A stretch of 64,000 nt of DNA from Paraspadella gotoi (Eukaryota > Chaetognatha). The position numbers and the translations under genes were made by a program. The notes beneath the pieces were generated by a model. The model was not told where the DNA came from. It was given only the letters and a program-made list of their open reading frames with translations, and did no database searches. Below, one piece after another: positions 1 through 12,232 of the stretch (position 1 is its first letter; each line of letters starts with the position of its first letter). Location: assembly GCA_051294375.1 (NCBI GenBank), contig CM119264.1, forward strand, positions 12,792,813 to 12,856,812. Reading direction: 5' to 3'.

Positions 1-2090
1 TAAATATAAACAGGTGGTATAAGATAAGGAATTTGAAAAGATAAAAAAAGAAAAGTAAAACCAAAGAAAAGCTACTTAATTTTCTGAAAATTTGGTAAAA
101 ATTAAAAGGGTTCGTCGATGAAAAATGAGAGAGAACCGACCCATAAACGTTATTCAAAGACGCGAATGGATTTGAAAGGGAAATCTTCGAGGACAGAGTA
201 AGAGTATGGGACATAGTGAAAGAGGTTAACCCAGAGAGAATAGGAAAGGGGAAGCAATGAGTCTTAAAATTCAGCTTTTCTCCCTTTGTTCACGAGCAAT
301 GAAAATTGAAAAAAAAAACCGCCGAATATTAGAATATTGCATTTTTAACGTAAGTGGACAGTATCGATTGGACAGACAGACCGAAAAATAAAAAGCTACT
401 TACAGAGTTTGTCCGGCGACGAGGTACTCGCCAGTCTCGCAACTTTTAAAAAAATGGGTTCGATTCGAATGACAATGGAAGTCGAGAACGCTACGATATC
501 ACGAGAGTGAGAACGATCTGGGTTGTTAGCGCCGTTTAAGCATGCTCGCTGGTTGTGTGAGACAAAAGAAAAAAGGTTGATGTTTGTTGAAAGAGAAGAA
601 GAGAAAGAGCCTCGTTATTTACTTCGTGGCTGCTGGTGTTAAAAAAGATGATGAAAGAAGGCGAAACAAAAATTATCGTCGCTTTCCTCGCCTATGATCA
701 TTTTCCGGGTTTTTTCTCGCGAAAATCGAAACGGATTGTTCCGAGACAAGGACGGAAAGCGGAAGGACCACAACGGGTGTGTTGTTGGATTGTGATTGGC
801 GTATTAAATGTCATGAGCGGATTATGAAACACAAAGAATAACTAAGTTCACCGGCTTATTCTAGCGCTAATTAATATTAATGAATTTAAAATACTTTAAA
901 TGCAAAACAATTTTTAAAAATTCATTTAATATTAATTCATATAACTTTAAAACCTGGGTGAGCAAGCGGGGGGATAACAAATTTGTGAAAGTTCTTTTTT
1001 TTTTAAAACAATCATGCCCTTCCGTCCACGTGGGGTGGTGTGGTGGTGGGTGGTATCCTGATTAATATAAATGAACGAGCAAAGGCCAACTAAGCTGTGA
1101 TATCATCAGCTGAATGTTTTGATAAACGTGGGATTTCTAGAGAATAATGATTGTGTCAACTGGTTTAAATGGATTTCGAAAATAGAAAGAAACCTGTGCA
1201 TTCTTTACGAGTCTTGTCAATAAGGCAAAAATCGGCATTTATCAGAGTGACACAAACAGGGGGACTTGTTATGAGAAAACCAATATAAACCGTTTTTATT
1301 AAAATGACTGAAAACTTCTTATATTAAAAAGATTTTTAAAAAAGAAGTTGAGATAATACTTGAAATTTCTAAATAATTATATACTAAGGACCAGAAGAAA
1401 CAATAATGAGCAGTAGAGTTATGCGCCATTGAATGAAAAAGGAAAATATTTCACTTCCGCGTGAATAATCCAATTTTCTTTTTAATGAGAAAAGGGTTAA
1501 TGTGGTGGAAGAGGAGAAAACCGTTGAAAAAAATATGTTAGCGGATTATTGAAGTCAAAGGAAAAACTAACAGAATTAAAAAAAAATCCGAGATATTGAA
1601 TTGCGTTGAAAAGCCCAAAGAGTAATATGCTACTTTGCAACGAATATCATTATGATTTACGGGAGGTAGTAAGCAAAAGTAAGAGACTTCAAAGAATGTT
1701 GCGTTGACCTTACGATCCCGAGAGACAAAAAAAAAAAGCTGAAAGCAAAAAGTACAAAGAAACAAAAAAAAACCAANNNNNNNNNNNNNNNNNNNNNNNN
1801 NAAAAAAAAAAAAAACCAAACAACAACAAGAACGGTGATTCCAATGTGTTTCGCCGCACTGACTTTATTTTTAGCCCTTATTATATAATTGACACTTGCA
1901 TCGAAAATTCGTCTTTTATTTCTCTATAGTTTAGGATTTCCAAGAGGCGCTAGCAGTCACCTAAATTTGAGGTTTTTCTGTCTAAACAAATGACTACCTA
2001 ATATAGGCGAGATTGTATATGCATTTTTAACGTAAGTGGACACTTAAGTAAATAGACAGGATTTCTAGGGCGAACAAAGGGATTTTATTT
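1..2090. other. gene-free AT-rich flank
   Basis: I see no coding exon, RNA gene or recognisable transposon here. The DNA is AT-rich with short homopolymer runs. A 25-base assembly gap lies at 1777-1801, flanked by A-rich sequence. Short open frames (for example 636-827 and 880-1065) have no protein-like composition or splice signals and are treated as chance. Confidence 0.6.
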
Positions 2091-5000
2091 TTGAATTATA
2101 ACGAATATATACAAAACGGGGATCAATTTGAGCGAGTAAATAATACAATTGGTCCCTATGTATCTGCGTCGGATCGAGGTAGGGTAAGTCTACAGCCGGA
2201 AAGAAAAGCCATCGGCCTTGCGCCGATGCCATTTTCTATCTACATAGATGTTCCATGCTTACTATCCGCGGAGTTTGCTCGCGTTCGCCGATCAATCTTC
2301 GATTCTGGAGTCTTGATTCCTCTGCAGATGCGTCCCCCCTTCCTCAAGACGGTTACGCGGTCAAGTCACGCGTAGCTGGAGTTGCAACCGAGGGGACGAA
2401 GATCCTGTCTGACCTGTCAAGGCTCAGATTCTACCGGTTGTCTATGGTGACCCAGTCTGACGAGCAGAGGCGATGGCGAGTAGCAGGCCGTGGCCTATGC
2501 CTATTATATTATTAAAGCGATGTGACGAATGAGATGAGATTGTTGCATCGGCAAGCCAAGTCCCATTGTAATCTCAATATTCTTTGATTTGTATATGAGA
2601 TCCTCACAATTTCTCAGCGTCTGTTTGTGAGCTTCCTGTGTTTTGTTATGTCGACCCTGTCGGGCAAAGAAATTCCCGACCTTGAGGTATATTTGTTGTT
2701 CTGTCAGAGACTCGATCTGGAAGTCCGGGACATTGCGTTTAAGATATTAATCTTAGTGGTTTCCGCATGTTGCGGTTCATGCCCCATGAGGTAGATGGGC
2801 GGGTTGAGCATTCGGTCGTTTTGATGACGTGTCACTGATGTGGGATGTCATCCGGAATTGCTCCCTGCCTCTGAAGGTGTTATGGAATGTCGGTAACAAT
2901 TCTTCGTTTTCGAATGTAGGGCGTCTGTCACATTTTGAGTGAACATAATTCGCCCTCTTAGATTGCGATTACCCCTCTTTTTATGAAATGTTGTCGGGGT
3001 CTTATGCGATGGATGCTGCTGCTTGTGCTTCTGCGACCTTGAGGCGCGAGATCTCTTTTGATCGATTTGGAAGGCCACGAGCTTACCTTGTTGTCCAGCG
3101 CCAGGCTTTGTCCTGTCTTCCCAAAGACGCCTGTACGAGTTTTTTGTCGTGAGGTCATATCACGCGGACGTGTTTGTAAATAGAAGTGAGGAGATCTTGT
3201 TCTCGACGCTAATTTCACGCCAGGCTACGTTCTTTGTTTTCCATCCAACCGAGCTAAAAGAATTCTTATGTCTGTTTCACAAAGGTGCTGCGCTTCATAA
3301 TTTGCTCATGATCCCGGGATCGGGAAGGAGTGAAGCATTGTTTCCAGCATCGTGAAGCATTTCTTTATGCCTTACTGTCTGCATGTTTTCGGTTTCTAGG
3401 TGCAGTTCTTCAGTGCATTGATTCTATTCCGTTTCGGTGAGGCTCCGATGAAACCGTCTGGCGCTGCGAGTATTGTCGCCTGCAGTCCCGATATGTCGAC
3501 AGTTGGATCTTTCCAGCAAGGTTCCTCCGGGGTAGTGCATATTTCTTGCTCTGTCACAATCGTTTGCCTCGGCTGTTGTTGAGTTTGATTAGCGGATTTC
3601 TGTGTAGAGGGTAGTTAATGTTGAGTGAGTCACCATATACCCTATACTCATTGAAAAATTAATTTTTCGCCGGTACGAGTAACATTCCGCGCTCGGTTTG
3701 CCCACTTGTAAGTAGCTTGATTAATGTCCAGATTTGCTTCCCTTGTCCTTTAGTGGTTCAATCTTCCAGCTTCGATTTGCCAATCTTTGGGGATGTTTCT
3801 CAGGGAGACGCGTTTCTCTTTGTGAGGTTAGCATTGCTTCTTTGAGATACCATGGTCCACAGTTTTAGATTCTGCGTACTGGTATGGACCACATACCACA
3901 CCCTTCCAGAGGCCATGTTGTGAGCATCACAACCTTTCATCGTGTTCTTCTTTTCCGGGGATAAAAACTACTCCACGGCATGATTCTCTGTGATGGTTTA
4001 TGTTACGCAGTGGTGCGGGTCGAGCATAGTCGCGCTGGTTTGAGTCTTGTTGCATTCATATATTGTTATGACGTCTGTTGTTTGTTTCCCTTTTCTGGGG
4101 TTGCTGAGCTCCAGGTGACGAGGAGTGAGCCCAGCGAAAAATGACGAACAAAATTTCTTACCTTTCATTTTTTTACTTTTAAATTCTTAAACAAGACTTT
4201 TGGCTTATCTTTAAAAAAGACTCTTTTGGTATTATATATTTTTTATCTTTTATAAAAGTCTGGAAAAGATTTGTAGTTCTTTAAAAGACTCTTTTTATTA
4301 TATATATTTTTTATTTTTGGATCTTTTTTTTTTTTTTGTTTGTTTTCGCCTCGGCGTCTTTGTATCTACTTCTATTATACGTCTTTGTATTTACATGAGA
4401 GATGATTCCTTATTCGCCATGCTTTATTTCTGTTTCTTTAGGCGAGTCTGTGATTTTCAGGTTTCGAACCAGCTCTATAGAGACACATAGTGATTTCCGT
4501 CTCTTTCTTATAACTTGTGAGGCGCTTATATCCTTTTACTTTATTTACGTTGTGCCGTCCCGGTCATTATCAGATTCGTCTGGCTAGGACCAGATACCAC
4601 TGATTTCTCGTTCTTATATGTTCCTTCTGGCCATTGTTGTAGAGTTTTGTTCTCTGACTGCCGTTTCTGGGACTTTTCGTTTCGCCCTTTGTTGATGAAT
4701 CGATAAGTTTCTCTTTGTGAATCGTCTGCGCTTTCTACTATTCTCGTCTGTGACAACTGATTTCATGTGGCGATTGTTGTTTACACCACTATAGATTCGC
4801 GTTGAGGAAGCATCAAATTGGCAGCTGTTCGACCATCTGGCTGTTGATCATTCACGCTTGCGCAGGCTTGCGTATTCGGCCTATGACCCTCCTCCTATTA
4901 CACTGTCTTTCGCCTAGAGACGTCTCCCACAGTATCGAGCAGATTGAGTATTATTTCATGTCCGATCCGTTTACTGTTTGCACCATCGAAATTCACTTCC

Positions 5001-5600
5001 ATGTAAGATCGTGTAGGAGAAATCTTTTCGTCGGTCTTTACTTGTGTGCGCCATCAGCCCGACGCAATGTCGCCAGGTGTACAAGCGTTATCTGACGCTA
5101 CCATCGTAACTATTCCGGATGCGAATGCATGACGTCAATGACTAGCGTTCCAGCGCATGCGAGTGGGCTGACGACGTTCTCATTTGTCTTTGTGTTCTGT
5201 TCTTTGCGCATATTCACAGTTTCTGAGCAACTTGCTCAGCAGCTGATAATCCAGAGCCGAGACTATACTGGCTAGTAATGATGCTGTTCGATCGCGGCCG
5301 GATATTCCAAATGTTCATAGAAAACTTGTTGATATTTCCCTTTTTCGTGTAAGACGATTTTCTTTGTAGCGTGCGCTTTGATCCTTTAATTGATAAGAAT
5401 GCGTGTTGTGATTTCCAGTGTCCTAGGCAATTGACACGTATTTTCAGTGATTGTTTTTGCGTTTTGCATTTCTTTGTCTAAGTCTTGTCTGCCTTTTCGC
5501 GTGCTCCTTTAAAGGCGTCTGATAATTATTTGAAAGATTCCTATCACTTTGCCATCTTTTAATCTCGTGCAAGGGGACGATTCACCGTTTTCGGATCAGC
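2091..5600. other. GC-richer unannotated block, possibly a decayed element
   Basis: Base composition changes to roughly balanced GC compared with the AT-rich DNA on both sides, and simple repeats are scarce. The minus strand between about 4540 and 5095 reads as several hydrophilic open stretches interrupted by stops. I could not match these to gag, reverse transcriptase, integrase or any other motif. An old retroelement or an inactivated gene is possible, but this is inference from composition only. Confidence 0.3.
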
Positions 5601-7403
5601 CAATTATCTCTCTCTGGAAAAAAAAGCAAAAAAAGCAAAAAATAGCAATGCTAAATCTCCTTTGACTCGATTCACTAATGGAATCGGCTGGCCAAAACCT
5701 TCGACGCGCCGGATCGAGGCTCAGAATATGAATGATTTTCAGTCTTTCTCTTTCTCTCCGACGCGAAAGAATTTTTATTTGACGCGTGTAAACGCGGTTC
5801 TGTAAGACCCTTTTCTGTCTGTTAGCCATTATATTGAAAGGATAAAAGTACGATGAAAAAAAGTTTTGTAATTTGAATGATGCATTTTAAGAGCTCGAGA
5901 AAGATGTCAATTTCAATTAAAAAAAGACACAGAATAAGAGAACCACGCGATTAGTAGTAATTAACGCTGGATTCATCGTCATGATTTTTTTCTAATATTT
6001 CGGCCATTGCTCATTGCTCAATGCTCATTTTTGATAATGAAGATTCCAATTGATAACCTTTAATAACCTAAATGACTTAATGACTTAAAAGTTATGTAAC
6101 ATGACTCGAATGTCCCGAATGACCTAAACGACCAGCAGTAACAGCTTTTCCAATGTTAAAAAATCATCAGTCAACAGTCAACCCACACACAATCTGATTA
6201 AGAACAAAGGATGAACCACGTTTCCGTATCTCTCATCTTCCTGTCGCGATTTTCCTTCTCTTGATCTCACCTCGTCCGTCATCCGTATCTTCCCCCGCTC
6301 TCCTCTTCCCGGTCGTCGGCCCTCTTATCTCGGCTCGCAATTCACCTTTATGAGTCGATTGCGCCGGGAAAATACGGCTCGAGTCCAAAGGCTTCTCTAT
6401 AAAGGTTGTAGCTCCATCGGCAGGGAGTTAATTTATAAAAAGTATTAGACGGTTTAAGATTTAAAAAAGCGACGGTTTCATTTAATAAAGCTTTTTCTCT
6501 ACGTTAACGACGTTAAACATCGTTGACCAAAGCCCATGCTGTGTGGCAACGACGCTTATATTTAAGAATATGCCACGACATGTACATCAACCGTTTGAAT
6601 CGTTTTTTAGTTGCGCCGCGAGTACTCGCGGAGCAATTCTATAAGTCACTTTTCGGTCGGTCGGTCCGTCGGTCTGTTGGTATGTCTATCCATCAGTCTG
6701 TCCCACTTACATTAAAAACGCTTATAACTTGCCTATAGTTTGTAGCTCATTTGTTAAAAATCAAATCTAAGCGACTACTACCGCCGCCTTTTGTTTTTAA
6801 AGAAATCTTAGTAGAAAAAACAAAGTTTAAATGATTTTTTACAACGAATTTGTTTTTATTATTATTTGTTGTAAAAAAATTGTTTTTGTTTTTGTTTTTC
6901 CTACTATCAAACTAACAACAAAAAAGAAAGGTTAATATATCATGTTTACCAAAGAAATCTTATAAACTATAAAGAATAAATAACATGATAAATAAAAAGA
7001 AAAGTAATGCGGCGCAACACATTGAAATAACCGTTCCTTGTTAACTTTATTTGCAATTCTCAATAAGATTTCTCAGTATTTTAGTTAACCGTATTTTTTA
7101 AAACTCTGAATCAAGTTTAGTTTTTAGTTGAGTAAACGTGTTATTGTACCCTGGCGAGAAATTATTACGTCAATAACTCGAAATCGAAGCTAAGTTGATC
7201 CCTTTGACCTCGTTCAAGGTCAAACTCTCGACCTTTCGACCTTCGGCATCCAAATAACCGAATGCGCTGTCGAGCGTTCCGGCCTCCCGAGGCGCGTTTT
7301 GACTTCCGTTCAAATTCTTGTTCTTTTCCGAAAATGTAAGCAGTTTATGACGCAGTTAACTACACAAAATTCTGTCATTCTCTCTTTTCTATGTTTGTCT
7401 GTC
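5601..7403. other. gene-free AT-rich stretch
   Basis: No gene seen. It contains a degenerate GGTC/GTCC-type simple repeat near 6650-6710 and poly-A/T tracts. It ends at a 422-base assembly gap (7404-7825). Confidence 0.5.
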
Positions 7404-8468
7404 NNNNNNNNNNNNNNNNNNNNNNNNNNNNNNNNNNNNNNNNNNNNNNNNNNNNNNNNNNNNNNNNNNNNNNNNNNNNNNNNNNNNNNNNNNNNNNNNN
7501 NNNNNNNNNNNNNNNNNNNNNNNNNNNNNNNNNNNNNNNNNNNNNNNNNNNNNNNNNNNNNNNNNNNNNNNNNNNNNNNNNNNNNNNNNNNNNNNNNNNN
7601 NNNNNNNNNNNNNNNNNNNNNNNNNNNNNNNNNNNNNNNNNNNNNNNNNNNNNNNNNNNNNNNNNNNNNNNNNNNNNNNNNNNNNNNNNNNNNNNNNNNN
7701 NNNNNNNNNNNNNNNNNNNNNNNNNNNNNNNNNNNNNNNNNNNNNNNNNNNNNNNNNNNNNNNNNNNNNNNNNNNNNNNNNNNNNNNNNNNNNNNNNNNN
7801 NNNNNNNNNNNNNNNNNNNNNNNNNCTCTCTCTCTCTCTCTATTTGGTTATTACTCCCAGTTATGAATTTTTATTATGTTCTCTCTACCTCTTTCAGCTT
7901 CAGCTTCACGATCTTCATTCTTTTCTCAATTCTTTTTCTTCCCTCGAGGATCACAAGAAATTCTCAGCTTTTTTTTTGTTTCTCATTTTTTTCATAAACA
8001 AATTTTCACTTTGAGGTTTGATGAAATTTCTTAAAAACCTTTAAAATAAATATTTAGGTAAATTTATTTTTGTAAAATAAATAAATTTCGTATGACCGAG
8101 ACTCCTTTCATTAAGGAGGACACTTCTTTATGGACAGATTTATGTTTNNNNNNNNNNNNNNNNNNNNNNNNNNNNNNNNNNNNNNNNNNNNNNNNNNNNN
8201 NNNNNNNNNNNNNNNNNNNNNNNNNNNNNNNNNNNNNNNNNNNNNNNNNNNNNNNNNNNNNNNNNNNNNNNNNNNNNNNNNNNNNNNNNNNNNNNNNNNN
8301 NNNNNNNNNNNNNNNNNNNNNNNNNNNNNNNNNNNNNNNNNNNNNNNNNNNNNNNNNNNNNNNNNNNNNNNNNNNNNNNNNNNNNNNNNNNNNNNNNNNN
8401 NNNNNNNNNNNNNNNNNNNNNNNNNNNNNNNNNNNNNNNNNNNNNNNNNNNNNNNNNNNNNNNNNNNN
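7404..8468. other. two assembly gaps flanking a short CT-rich island
   Basis: N runs occupy 7404-7825 and 8148-8468. The 322 bases between them start with a CT dinucleotide run and hold no visible exon. The second gap directly follows, in the sense of the minus-strand gene, the splice donor of the receptor-like exon at 8490, so part of its first intron is missing. Confidence 0.9.
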
Positions 8469-8489
8469 ACAGACAATTACAGGACTCAC

Positions 8490-8980
8490 CTGCAAAACGA
8501 TGAGGGACAAGGAATTCGAGGTCACGCCCAAAACGACGACGACGAGAAAGACGACGTTGAACCAATCCCCGAAGAAACCGTTGACGCAGTCTGACGCCGT
8601 GACGTTGAGATTGGCGTTGGAGGAGTCGTTGGCGTCGAAAGCGGAAAACGTGACGTTGAGAGATGAGATTGGAGTGGAAGTGACGTAGAGAGAGTCATTA
8701 CTAGGATAGGCGTCGAGAGTGGCGTTGTAAGCGGCGACGAATGGCGCCGAGTGGCCGGCGGCGTCGTAATCGTCTCTGTAAAGGATAACGTTGTTCATGT
8801 TGTCGTTGTCGACGTGGGCGTCGGAACTGATTCGATCGGCCGAGTCAACTTCGACGGGATATTCAAAGTTGGGCGTCGAATACGGAGTCGGATTCGGCGT
8901 CGCTTCGTAAGGAGACGGTCGGCGATCTGACGAGGATGCATCGACGCCGTCGAGGGTCAAAGGGGGAAGGCGGGACGTTT

Positions 8981-9021
<41 letters not shown>

Positions 9022-9143
9022 TCGAGAGCGGAGTTCAAGTTCGAGACGTTAAAAAACGTCGATTGTTCGCTTTCGTCGTCAACGATGACGTCGTCGGCAC
9101 GCAAGATGTCGCCACCGTCATTTTGAGTTCGAACAAATTTCAT
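8490..9143 (-). CDS. first coding exon of a putative rhodopsin-type (class A) 7TM receptor
   Basis: The exon encodes about 218 residues from ATG at 9143 to a strong donor (GCAG|GTGAGT) at 8490. The ectodomain has a run of 13 Thr from ACG codons, then a Ser/Pro/Asp-rich region with at least five N-glycosylation sequons (NAT, NDS, NVT, NDS, NVT). It ends in one hydrophobic helix, WFNVVFLVVVVLG followed by VTSNSLSLIVL. The G-x3-N spacing fits TM1 with the conserved Asn 1.50 of class A receptors. The rest of the 7TM domain should lie in later exons, which are lost in the gap or outside the window. An in-frame Met further upstream (9284) gives a basic leader with no clear signal peptide; ATG 9143 is preferred because the frame-disrupted duplicate copies conserve it. 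The receptor class rests on one helix; another multi-pass membrane protein is possible. Confidence 0.5.
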
Positions 9144-9284
9144 TATTTTTTTAAAAAATTTATTGATCGCGAGACTTCGCGAGACTTTCGTCGTCGTCGT
9201 GGTCGTCGTTATCCTCGGAGATAGAAAACTAATTGATCGTCGAAAGAGAGAAAGAGAGAAAAAATTTTTTTTTTCTGAAATCAA

Positions 9285-12146
9285 ACGAAAGCAGACAAAA
9301 AATAATGGATTTTCTCGTAAAGTTCGGGTGATTAACGGAAAAAACCCTTGAAATTTTCAGAGTTTGGGTGGAAAAAAAAAAAGAGGGAGGGAAGGAGAAA
9401 GGAAGAAAGGGAGGAGAAATGGGAAGGGAACGAGGAAGCGGAAGAGGAGAGGGAGAGGGAATGAAAGAGAGATCGATTAGGATCTGAATATTAAAGGAAG
9501 AGAAAGGGAGAAGAGATAAAGAGAGGGCGAGGAGGGAGTAAATTTAGAGGGAGTTTAAGATGAGGATTGAAAGATTAAGGAAAATATATAAGTAGAGAAG
9601 AAGAGAAAGAGACTGAGGGAATAGGGCTAAATGTATAGAGGGAGAAAGGAGTTAAAAATAGAGAAAGAAAGAGAGAAGAATATAAGGATATATATTATAT
9701 AAGGATCTTTCAAGAGAGGAATCTAAAATACAGAGTTTTCGCTGATAATTGAGCATAAAGAAATAAAGAAGAGAGATAATAGAATAGAAATAGAGAAAAT
9801 AGAGAAGGTGAGGACTCAACGCGCATTGAGATTTTTTTTTCTCTCTTCGAAGTAGACGGCTCGAAGACGCGATCAGAAGTGGATGAAGAATCGACGCCCC
9901 GTACAATCGTAGCTTTTTTTTTTCATTGATTCATCTGTCTATATATCTTGTTGCCTTGGCTCCTATCCATAGTCCAATAGTCAGTCTTGGGTAACTAGTT
10001 CATCTCTTTGACTCTTTTATTGCAAAATAGTTATTGCAATTAGTGAAATTTATACTTTAGGCTACTTTGCGACTACTTCACGCTTCGGCGTTAGTTTTTT
10101 CTAATTTTTTTACTTTCGTCGGTTTTTCTGTCGCACAAGAAAAAACAAAGAATTAAAAATATAATAACACGTTATAACAACCAAAACAGCTGCTAAACTT
10201 TCACTACAACAAAAACAAAAACCCTCGATCCCAGAAGTTGTTTTTTTCATCGGTTTTTGTTTTTCTCTCTCTCTCTCTCTCTCTCTCTTCTCCTCTCTCT
10301 CCCCTCCTCGTCCTCTCTCTTGGGTCTCGAAAATCTTCTCCCTCTCTCTCTCTCCTCCTCCTCTCTCATCTCTCTCTCTCTCTCTCTATCTCTCTCCCTC
10401 TCTCTTCTCTCTCTTTCTTCCCCGTCTCGTTTTTTCTTTTACTGTTTCGTCGACGCGTCTCATCCGGCTTCTGTTTTTCTCCTCAAGAGCGGCAGTGTTT
10501 TTCTTTTTGTTCGTCCCTCGTATATAATCCTTAGCCGGTTGGTTTTTTTACTTCTCTTGTCCGTAACTGTTCAATGTGTCCGTCGGTAGAGGGGGGCGGG
10601 CATCGCGAACTCTCTGGAATCGCGTCGGTTTTTCGCGCCTTCGGGTGGAGTTTTGTTTGTTATTTATTATAACTGTTTATTATCGGTTCTCTCTATTAAC
10701 TTAAGCGGATATATATGCTCTTTGTTGGAGAAAACACAAGAAACGATTTTTACTTTTTCTGCTTTAAAATAATGGCTTTTTCCGAAACATTCTTTATTTA
10801 TTTATTCTTTTTTGGATTTTTAAAGCATACAATTAACTTTTCTCTGTAATGCCTAATCTATTGTGTGTTAAGAGAGGATTATTTAATATTTAACTTCAAA
10901 AGCTCATTTTACATATTGTCGTGGTAGTTATTTAGTTGGTTAATTTTTTAGTTTAGTAATTATTGTTCATTTTTACATTTATTTATAGTTAGTTATATTA
11001 CTTAGTTAGTATTAGTAGTTATTTGTTCTATTATAGTCTTAATTATTGGGTCATTATTGATTCCAGATATGTTAAGAAATCTCTCTCTCTCTTCAGTTCA
11101 TTCTAACAGAGATTCGCGAGTTCGAAGGTTTTTTTTTTCGTGTTGCAATCGACTTTATTGGCAGCTCATGCCGCTCTGGGAGGAAAGCGAGGAGTTGTTT
11201 TTGGCGACGAGTCGATGTCGTTCGCGACGTCTTTGCTTTTGACGTCGCCACTCCCCTCCCCCCACTCCCCCCCTCGTTCTCTGTCTTATCGCCGCTTCAG
11301 ACGTCAACTTCTTGTTTTAAGGTCAGTTCCGGGTCTCGATCTCCAGCGTCAATCTGAACTTTATAAAGGTCAAAGCCTTGGCCTATCGCTTGGCGTCTTC
11401 ACGAGTGGCTTAACTTGGGGGATTTTTATTACCACATTGCTTGTCCCTATTTTTTTTTCTCTATCAATTTGTTTCAATTTTTTTTGTTTTTTCTCGATTT
11501 CCCATCAGAATTCCTTCATAATCTTCTCTCCTTTTTGTTCTACTTTTCACTCCACTTCTACCCCTTCTCCCTTTCTCTTTTCACTCCCCTAGTTTCTCTA
11601 CCCCTAGTCTCTTAATCGTCTTCTCCCAAGACACTCCATCACTCCTCATCATCCTCACTCCTCACCTCACTCTCACTCCTCACTCCCACACTCCTCACTC
11701 CATCATCTCTGGATTCCTGGATCCCATCGGGTCCAAAGCCATCTCAGCCATAAACCAAGTTTTCCCTTCCTTTCTTCTTCTAGGCTCCCAAAACCGAAGG
11801 TTAAAACATTTAAAGTAAAAAACGAACTAATGCGTCTGTCTCTGCCTCTCTCTCTCTCTCTCTCTCTCCTTCTCTCTCTCTTCTCTCCGTTTACCCCCTC
11901 TGCCGCTAGAGACTTTAAAAAATAGAGTAAAAAGAACAAGCGTCGAGCCTCAACACGCCGCAGAGAAATCAAATATTTTTTTTTTGCTCGAAATTCTATT
12001 CTCGTTTGTAAATTATATAAAATGGAAATCAAATTTCGAAGTTGAGCGTGAAAAATTGACCGGAAATTCTTTGTTTCCGGTTTCGTAAGTGATGGAATTT
12101 ATGCGGTAGGGAAAATTTGCGTTTACTTTGCGTGATCCTCTCTCTC

Positions 12147-12230
<84 letters not shown>
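9285..12230. repeat. upstream module of the receptor-exon duplication family (reference copy A)
   Basis: This gene-free DNA lies directly 5' of the receptor-like exon and recurs several times between 14.6 and 27 kb in both orientations. Landmarks are a purine-rich run (9370-9470), a T-rich/CT run (10228-10430), a segment with CCGTCGGTAGAGG (about 10580), one with CTTCAAAAGCTCATTT (about 10900), a CTTTATAAAGGTC box (about 11360) and a CT run at 12130-12230. No coding content is seen. It may include promoter and 5' UTR of the receptor gene, but no core promoter could be assigned. Confidence 0.6.
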
Positions 12231-12232
<2 letters not shown>

